From Thermoanaerobaculia bacterium (GTDB lineage Bacteria; Acidobacteriota; Thermoanaerobaculia; UBA5066), in contig JAGOBQ010000085.1 in assembly GCA_017999215.1 (NCBI GenBank), positions 1 through 11,335 of the forward strand: DNA of 11,335 nucleotides, written 5' to 3'. Positions 6,350 through 11,335 of the stretch are shown here, piece after piece. Every line of letters starts with the position of its first letter. Position 1 is the first letter of the stretch. The notes beneath the pieces are model-generated. The model was given only the letters and a program-made list of their open reading frames with translations. It was not told the DNA's origin and did not search any database. The position numbers were made by a program, and so were the translations under genes.

Positions 6350-7778
6350 CGGACCTCCCCTTCTCCGACCTCACCGCGGCGAGGAACGCCGCGAGCTTCG
6401 TTCCGTCCTTCACGCCCGGAGCGCTCTCGACTCCCGAGGCGACGTCCACCCCCGCCGGCGCGCACGCGGCGATCGCCCTCGCCACGTTCTGCGGCGAGAG
6501 ACCTCCCGCGACGAAGGCTCTCTCCCTCTCCGGGAATCCCGCGAGGAGATCCCAGTCCCACGTCTGCCCGGTCCCTCCCGCGAGCGTCGCGTGCGCGGCA
6601 TCGAGGAGGAGGACGTCGGCGGGCCACGCCGCCGCCTCTTCGAGCGGGTCCTGCCCGACGCGCACCGCCTGCCAGAGAGGAACCGTCACGGAGAGCCCCG
6701 CCCGTGCGGCGGGGTCGTCGTGCCACTGGAGCGCGTCGGGACGCATCGCGTCCACGATGGCCTCCGCCTCGGCGACGGAGCTGCCGGCCACGACGGCGAC
6801 GACCCCTCTCGCGAAGCGGCTCGCCTCGCGGAGCGCGCGGCCGCGCGCGAGGTCGACCCGGCGCAGCGAGCGGGACGAGAAGTTCAGGCCGATCCAGTCG
6901 GCCCCGAGCTCCTCGGCCGCGGCAAGGTCCTCCTCACGCGTCACGCCGCAGACCTTCACCTCGGTCGCCCCCTCGCCGCGGAGCGCGCGAAGCGCGCGCG
7001 CCGGGTCGCCGGAGCGGAGGAGCGACTCGCCGACGAGGAAGGCGTCGAAGCCCGCGGCCGCGAGGCGGGAGACGTCGGCGGCGGCGTGGATGCCGCTCTC
7101 GGCGACACGGACGACGGACGGCGGGAGGAGCTTCCCCATCGCGGCGACCCGGTCGAGGTCGACGACGAAGGTCTTCAGGTCCCGGGCGTTCAGGCCGACG
7201 ATCTCGGCGCCGGCGGCGAGGGCCCGCCGGACCTCCTCCTCGTCGTGCGCCTCCACGATCACGGCGAGGCCCCGGGCGCGCGCCGCACGGTGGAGCCGGG
7301 CAAGATCCGCGTCCGCGAGCGCGGCGACGATGAGGAGTACGGCGTCGCCCCCGAGCGAGAGCGCGAGGTCGAGCTGCACCTCGTCGACGACGAAGTCCTT
7401 CATCAGGACCGGGAGGCCCGAGACCCGCTTCGCCTCCGGAAGCCAGGCGAGGTCGCCCCCGAAGAAGTCGGGCTCGGTGACGACCGAGATCGCGGCGGCG
7501 CCGGCCCGGCGGTAGGCCTTCGCGACGGACCGGATCGCGGTCCGGAGGTCGTCGCCGGCGCCGGGGGCCCCCGAGAGACCCGTGGCGAGCAGGACCCCCG
7601 CAGACGGGGAGCGGTGCTTCACCTCCGCGATGACGCGCGGGCCGCCGGCCCGGAGCGCCGCGAGGAAACGCGCGCCGTCGGACGGGATCGCCGCATTACC
7701 GCGCGGCGCGAGCTCCCCCGCGACGAGCCTGCGCCGGCGGGCGGCGAGGATCTCGGCGAGGATCGACGGGGCGCTCAC
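6342..7778 (-). CDS. trpCF: Fused indole-3-glycerol-phosphate synthase / phosphoribosylanthranilate isomerase
   Basis: 478 residues joining two (beta/alpha)8 barrels in one frame, as in E. coli TrpC. TrpF isomerises phosphoribosylanthranilate; TrpC then closes the indole ring with loss of CO2. TrpC half (1-268): VIAEVKHRSPSAG (E52, K54), TEPDFFGG, PVLMKDF (general acid K127), catalytic E176 in VEAHDE, GLNARDLKTF (N197), AESGI and FLVGESLL. TrpF half (273-478): EVKVCGVT (catalytic C277), GLNFSSRS, LLLDAAH (D393), GGTGQTWDWDL, VAGGLSPQNV and ASGVESAPGVKDG. The linker is only about four residues (EGAT). Oddities are an insert of about 13 residues (62-84) after SPSAG, and LQWHDD where TrpF usually has a form like LQLHGD. 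The GTG start overlaps the trpD stop by 4 bases, behind AGGAGG (7788-7783). Confidence 0.96.
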   Translation of the reverse strand: MSAPSILAEILAARRRRLVAGELAPRGNAAIPSDGARFLAALRAGGPRVIAEVKHRSPSAGVLLATGLSGAPGAGDDLRTAIRSVAKAYRRAGAAAISVVTEPDFFGGDLAWLPEAKRVSGLPVLMKDFVVDEVQLDLALSLGGDAVLLIVAALADADLARLHRAARARGLAVIVEAHDEEEVRRALAAGAEIVGLNARDLKTFVVDLDRVAAMGKLLPPSVVRVAESGIHAAADVSRLAAAGFDAFLVGESLLRSGDPARALRALRGEGATEVKVCGVTREEDLAAAEELGADWIGLNFSSRSLRRVDLARGRALREASRFARGVVAVVAGSSVAEAEAIVDAMRPDALQWHDDPAARAGLSVTVPLWQAVRVGQDPLEEAAAWPADVLLLDAAHATLAGGTGQTWDWDLLAGFPERERAFVAGGLSPQNVARAIAACAPAGVDVASGVESAPGVKDGTKLAAFLAAVRSEKGRSGG

Positions 7779-8830
7779 GCCGCCTCCTGCGAGATCGCGG
7801 CGAGCCTCTCGAGCGCCCGGCGCGCGGCGCCCGAGTCGATCGACGCGGCCGCGCGGGCCATCCCGTCGCCGAGGTCGAGCGCGACGCCCGAGACGAGGAG
7901 CGCTGCGGCCGCGTTCATGAGGACGGCGTCCCGCCGGGGCCCCTCCTCGCCGTCGAGGATCGCGCGGAGGATCGCCGCGTTCGTCTCCGCGTTCCCCCCC
8001 GCCATCTCGCGCGGGTCGCGCTCGGGAAGGCCGAACGTCGCGGCCGTCCACTCCTCGAGCCGGACCTCCCCCTCCGACACCTCGGCCACGATCGTGAGGC
8101 CGTGCGGGAGGAGCTCGTCCCCGGCGCCCGAGTTCGAGACGACGAGGGCGTGCTCGGCGCCGAGCGCCGCGAGGGCGTGCGCGAGGACCGGGACGCGGAG
8201 CGGGCGGTCGACGCCGACGAGCTGCCGCCTGACCCCGAGCGGGTTCGCGAGCGGGCCGGCGAGGTTGAAGGCCGTCCGGATCCCCAGCTCGCGGCGCATC
8301 GGACCGACCGACTTCATCGCCGCGTGGTAGGCCGGGGCGAAGAGGAACGTCACGTTCGCTTCGGCCAGCGCCCGCGCGGCGAGGGCGGGCGGCATGTCGA
8401 TCTTCACGCCGAGCGCCGCGAGGACATCGGCCGAGCCGCTCGCCGACGAGACGGCCCGGTTGCCGTGCTTGGCGACCGGGACGCCCGCTCCCGCGACGAC
8501 GAACGCGGCCGTCGTCGAGACGTTGAACGTCCCCTGGCCGTCTCCGCCCGTGCCGCAGACGTCGACGGAGCGCGCCGCGAGCTGATCCGGGACCGGCGGC
8601 CGCGCCGCACGGGAGCGAAGCGCGTCGACGACGCCGGCGACCTCCTCGGGCCCCTCGCCGCGCCGGGCCATCGCCGCGAGGAGGGCCGCGGCGCGGACCT
8701 GGGAGAAGCCCTCCCCGAGCATCTCCTCGACGGCGAGGCGCGCCTCCTCCCGCGAGAGCGTCCGCCCTTCCATGACGAGCTTCAGAGCGCGGTGGAGGCT
8801 CTCCCCCGCGCCCGGCGCGGGAAGGCTCAC
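7775..8830 (-). CDS. trpD: Anthranilate phosphoribosyltransferase
   Basis: Transfers the phosphoribosyl group of PRPP to anthranilate, the second step after chorismate. 351 residues, normal length, not fused to TrpG. The helical N-terminal domain (1-70) is followed by DVCGTGGDGQGTFNVST, with the PRPP-binding GTGGD at 93-97. Next come KHGNRAVSSASGSADVLAAL (PRPP and metal binding), FAPAYHAAMKSV and RRELGIRTAFNLAGPLANP (anthranilate binding), and EMAGGNAETNAAI near the end. Where many relatives have a VHG-type motif with an acidic metal ligand, this protein reads VVSNSGAGDEL. The GTG start shares GTGA with the trpG stop and has only a moderate ribosome site (GAAGGG), so coupling to trpG is likely. 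An in-frame extension to 8983 overlaps trpG and has no family similarity. Confidence 0.97.
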   Translation of the reverse strand: MSLPAPGAGESLHRALKLVMEGRTLSREEARLAVEEMLGEGFSQVRAAALLAAMARRGEGPEEVAGVVDALRSRAARPPVPDQLAARSVDVCGTGGDGQGTFNVSTTAAFVVAGAGVPVAKHGNRAVSSASGSADVLAALGVKIDMPPALAARALAEANVTFLFAPAYHAAMKSVGPMRRELGIRTAFNLAGPLANPLGVRRQLVGVDRPLRVPVLAHALAALGAEHALVVSNSGAGDELLPHGLTIVAEVSEGEVRLEEWTAATFGLPERDPREMAGGNAETNAAILRAILDGEEGPRRDAVLMNAAAALLVSGVALDLGDGMARAAASIDSGAARRALERLAAISQEAA

Positions 8831-9396
8831 GACGCGCCCTTCTCGACGAAGTTCGCGAGGAGCCGCTCCCCTTCCAGCGTGAGGATCGACTCGGGGTGGA
8901 ACTGGACGCCGACGACGGGCCGCTCGCGGTGACGGAGCCCCATGACGACCCCGTCCGAGGTCTCCGCCGTGACCGCGAGGCACGCGGGGACCGTCGACCG
9001 CTCGACGACGAGGGAGTGGTAGCGCGTCGCGACGAACGGGTTCCCGAGGCCGGCGTAGATCCCCTCTCCGTCGTGGCGGATCTCCGAGGTCTTCCCGTGC
9101 ATCAGGACGGGCGCCCTCACGATGGACGCGCCGAAGACGTGCCCGATCGCCTGGTGCCCGAGGCAGACGCCGAGGAGCGGGACGTCCTCGTCGCGACGGA
9201 TCAGCTCCTCGCTGATCCCCGCGTCCTCGGGGCGCCCGGGGCCGGGCGAGATCACGATCCGAGCCGGCTTCAGCGCGAGCGCCTCCGCGGCCGTCATCGC
9301 GTCGTTCCGGACGACGCGGACCTCCGGGTGGAGCGTCTGGAGGACCTGGACGAGGTTGAACGTGAACGAGTCGTAGTTGTCGACGACGAGGATCAC
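8827..9396 (-). CDS. trpG: Anthranilate synthase component II (glutamine amidotransferase)
   Basis: Class I glutamine amidotransferase that supplies ammonia to TrpE. 189 residues, a stand-alone domain. Motifs: VVDNYDSFTFNLVQ at the N-terminus, ISPGPGRPEDAG, the nucleophile elbow LLGVCLGHQAIG with C78, MHGKTSEI, RYHSLVV, and GVQFHPES with H167 and E169 completing the catalytic triad. The same type of subunit can serve p-aminobenzoate synthase (PabA), and a single dual-use protein is possible if the genome has no separate pabA. The trp context makes TrpG the primary assignment. The GTG start at 9396 overlaps the trpE stop by 4 bases (GTGA) and has an excellent AAGGAG at 9410-9405, 8 bases upstream. 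Confidence 0.96.
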   Translation of the reverse strand: MILVVDNYDSFTFNLVQVLQTLHPEVRVVRNDAMTAAEALALKPARIVISPGPGRPEDAGISEELIRRDEDVPLLGVCLGHQAIGHVFGASIVRAPVLMHGKTSEIRHDGEGIYAGLGNPFVATRYHSLVVERSTVPACLAVTAETSDGVVMGLRHRERPVVGVQFHPESILTLEGERLLANFVEKGAS

Positions 9397-10784
9397 GGCT
9401 CGTACTCCTTCGCCGCGTCGACGGCGCGCATGAGCGCCCACGCCTTGCTCTCGCATTCGTCCGCCTCGGCCTCGGGGCGCGAGTCGGCGACGATGCCGGC
9501 CCCCGCCTGCACGTGGAGGACGCCGTCCTTGACGACCGCCGTCCGGATGCCGATCGCCATGTCGAGGTGTCCCGCGAAGTCGAGGTAGCCGACCGCGCCG
9601 CCGTAGGCCCCGCGGCGGACCGGCTCGAGCTCCTCGATGACCTCCATCGCCCGGATCTTCGGGGCGCCCGTGAGCGTCCCCGCCGGGAACGTCGCGGCGA
9701 GGGCGTCGACGGCGTCCTTCCCCTCGGCGAGGCGGCCGGTGACGCGCGTCGCGAGGTGCATGACGTGAGAGAAGCGCTCGACGGTGAAGAAGTCGCGCAC
9801 CTTCACCGTCCCGGGCGCGGCGACGCGGCCGAGGTCGTTCCGTCCGAGGTCGACGAGCATCACGTGCTCGGCCCGCTCCTTCTCGTCGGCGAGGAGCTCG
9901 CGCGCGAGGGCGAGGTCCTCTTCCGGCGTCGCCCCGCGGCGCCGCGTTCCGGCGAGCGGGATCGTCTCGACGTCGTCGCCCCCGGCGCGGACGAGCCTCT
10001 CCGGGGAGGCGCCGAAGATCACCGCGTCCGGGGTCCGGAGGTAGTACTGGTAGGGCGACGGGCTGACGCGCCGGAGGGAGCGGTAGATCGAGAAGGGGTC
10101 CCCCTCGACCGGGGCCGACCAGCGGCGCGAGAGGACGACCTGGAAGACGTCGCCCGCGCGGATGTGCTCCTTCGCCCTCTCGACGCGGTCGACGTAGGCC
10201 TTCCGGGGGAGCGTCTCCTCCCACGGGCCCGCGAGGCGCGCGGGCCGCCCGCCGTGCGGCCGTCCCGCCTCGACCCTCGCGGCGAGCGTCGCCAGGCGGG
10301 TCCTCACGGCGGCCTCCTCGCCGGGGCGCGCGTTTCCCAGGAAGAGGAGGCGGTGCCTCACGTGGTCGAACGCGAGGACCGTCTCGAAGACCCCGAACCA
10401 GGCGTCCGGCAGGCCGACGACGTCGGGGTTCGTCGACGGGAGAAGCTCGAGGCGACGGACGGCGTCGTAGCCGGCGAAGCCGACCGCACCGCCGATGAAC
10501 GGCGGGAGGTCGTCGCCGAAGCCGTCGGAGGCCGGGAGGGCGCGCGTCTCCGATCGGACGACGCCGCGGAGGAACGCGAACGGGTCGCCCTCGGCTCCGC
10601 TGAAGGACCTCTCCGGCGCGGTCCCGAGGAACGACCAGCGCGCCACGCGCTCCCCTCCCTCGACCGACTCGAGGAGGAAGCAGGGCTCGTCGTCCGAGAG
10701 GAGCGTCCGCATCACGGCGACCGGGGTCGTCAGGTCGGCCGGCCTCTCGAGGACGACGAGCGTCCGGGCTTCGTTCTTCCCCAT
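9393..10784 (-). CDS. trpE: Anthranilate synthase component I
   Basis: Converts chorismate and ammonia (from TrpG) to anthranilate and pyruvate, the committed step. 463 residues, slightly short for the family. The N-terminal feedback site is intact: FLLESVEGGERVARWSFLG places S40 of LLES at the known tryptophan-sensing position, so allosteric inhibition by Trp is expected. Chorismate-binding motifs follow: PFIGGAVGFAGYD, SPSPYQYYLR, GASPERLV, PLAGTRRRG, KERAEHVMLVDLGRNDLGRV, FSHVMHL, FPAGTLTGAPKIRAMEVIEE, and QAGAGIVADSRPEAEADE with its Mg-binding acidic residues. The ATG start shares one base with the hisIE stop (TGATG) and has GAGGAG (10795-10790) 5 bases upstream; an in-frame GTG directly before it is an alternative. 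The open frame to 11300 overlaps hisIE and is rejected. Confidence 0.97.
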   Translation of the reverse strand: MGKNEARTLVVLERPADLTTPVAVMRTLLSDDEPCFLLESVEGGERVARWSFLGTAPERSFSGAEGDPFAFLRGVVRSETRALPASDGFGDDLPPFIGGAVGFAGYDAVRRLELLPSTNPDVVGLPDAWFGVFETVLAFDHVRHRLLFLGNARPGEEAAVRTRLATLAARVEAGRPHGGRPARLAGPWEETLPRKAYVDRVERAKEHIRAGDVFQVVLSRRWSAPVEGDPFSIYRSLRRVSPSPYQYYLRTPDAVIFGASPERLVRAGGDDVETIPLAGTRRRGATPEEDLALARELLADEKERAEHVMLVDLGRNDLGRVAAPGTVKVRDFFTVERFSHVMHLATRVTGRLAEGKDAVDALAATFPAGTLTGAPKIRAMEVIEELEPVRRGAYGGAVGYLDFAGHLDMAIGIRTAVVKDGVLHVQAGAGIVADSRPEAEADECESKAWALMRAVDAAKEYEP

Positions 10785-11335
10785 CACTTCTCCTCGAGGC
10801 GCCTTCCGCGCGTCTTCCGTCTTCTCTCCGCGAGCTCGGTCTCGACCGCCTCGGGGGAGAGCCCCCGGGCCGCCATCAGGACGACGACGTGATACATCAG
10901 GTCGGCGATTTCCGCCGCGAGCCCCGCGTCGTCGCGCGAGACCGCCGCGAGGGCGACCTCGACCCCCTCTTCGCCCACCTTCTGCGCGCACTTGCCGATC
11001 CCCTTCTCGAGGAGGCGGTTCGTGTACGAGCCGGGCTCCGGGCTCGCCTTCCGCGTCGCGACGACGTCGAAGAGAGGACCGAGGCCGAGCGGGTCGATCC
11101 GGACCGCGGGCGCCTCTCCGGCCGGCATCGCCTCGATCGGCGCGAAGCAGCTCGCGGCCCCCGTGTGGCAGGCCGGGCCCGCGGGCTCGACGTCGTAGAG
11201 GACGGCGTCGCGGTCGCAGTCGAGCGAGACGCCGACGACGGGCTCGACGTTCCCCGAGGTCTCCCCCTTCTTCCAGAGCTCCTTTCGGGAGCGGCTCCAT
11301 ACGTGCGTCCGGCGCGTCTCGGCGCGGATGGCGAC
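10784..11335 (-). CDS. hisIE: Bifunctional phosphoribosyl-AMP cyclohydrolase / phosphoribosyl-ATP pyrophosphatase, 5' end outside window
   Basis: Catalyses the second and third steps of histidine synthesis. 183 residues are visible; roughly the first 30-40 are beyond base 11335. The HisI part (visible residues 1 to about 85) has HVWSRSRKELWKKGETSGN, then DCDRDA (C40 plus Asp ligands) and ACHTGAASCF (C56 and C63), the zinc and magnesium binding set. The HisE part (about 85-183) has SYTNRLLEKGIGKCAQKVGE, then EGVEVALAA and AEIADLMYHVVVLMAARG, the helical bundle of the pyrophosphatase with its acidic Mg ligands. An internal ATG at 11128 lies inside this fused frame and is not a separate hisE start. 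The stop shares one base with the trpE ATG, so histidine and tryptophan genes are probably read from one message. Confidence 0.95.
   Translation of the reverse strand, partial: VAIRAETRRTHVWSRSRKELWKKGETSGNVEPVVGVSLDCDRDAVLYDVEPAGPACHTGAASCFAPIEAMPAGEAPAVRIDPLGLGPLFDVVATRKASPEPGSYTNRLLEKGIGKCAQKVGEEGVEVALAAVSRDDAGLAAEIADLMYHVVVLMAARGLSPEAVETELAERRRKTRGRRLEEK

Noticed and set aside
1912..8330. Further very long plus-strand open frames (for example 1912-3819, 3528-5273, 5270-7333, 6009-8330)
   Set aside because: All mirror well-supported minus-strand genes, are Arg/Ser/Pro/Gly-rich and lack domains. They arise from strong third-position GC bias.
10784..10830. A trp leader peptide or attenuator ahead of trpE
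   Set aside because: The region codes for the C-terminus of HisE, and the two genes overlap by one base. There is no Trp-rich short ORF or terminator-like hairpin.
10784..11128. Separate hisE gene starting at an internal ATG
   Set aside because: The frame is open through to 11335 and encodes HisI motifs (KGETSGN, DCDRDA, ACHTG), so this is one fused HisIE protein.

Overview
The window is a GC-rich (roughly 70% by eye) bacterial chromosomal segment in which every supported gene lies on the minus strand, so biological order runs from base 11335 down to base 1. The combination of a compact his/trp block, a RodZ-like membrane HTH protein, HEAT-like repeat proteins of unknown function, a J-domain/TPR protein and a PP2C phosphatase suggests an uncultured Acidobacteriota-like lineage. 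Myxococcota or another high-GC deep lineage is also possible, because the assignment rests on protein style and not on a marker gene. I see no mobile element, tRNA, rRNA or CRISPR array.

Region 1 (11335 to about 4332) is an amino-acid biosynthesis block: the end of a bifunctional hisIE, then trpE, trpG, trpD, a fused trpC-trpF, trpB and trpA. Together these encode every enzyme from chorismate to tryptophan. Adjacent genes share 1, 4 or 8 bases (hisIE/trpE TGATG; trpE/G, G/D, D/CF and B/A all GTGA; CF/B 8 bases), so there is no room for an internal leader or attenuator. Control must come from upstream of the his genes, outside the window. Both pathways draw on PRPP, which may be why they are joined.

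Region 2 (4324 to 3524) is a 266-residue helical-repeat protein of unknown function. It starts 7 bases after trpA and probably rides on the trp transcript.

Region 3 (about 3539 to 3475) is the regulatory boundary. A near-consensus sigma-70 promoter (TTGACA, 16 bases, TGTAAT) has its -35 box overlapping the stop codon of the 266-residue gene. That box also lies in the loop of a 29-bp GC-rich dyad.

Region 4 (3474 to 1) is a second gene set. It holds a RodZ-like HTH/transmembrane protein (TTG start behind a strong ribosome site), a 349-residue helical-repeat protein with a minisatellite-encoded acidic linker, a J-domain plus TPR protein, and a PP2C-type Ser/Thr phosphatase cut by the window edge. 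The two helical-repeat proteins on either side of rodZ share a repeat of about 48 residues and look like distant paralogs. This set looks like a morphogenesis, signalling or chaperone cluster and not a metabolic one.
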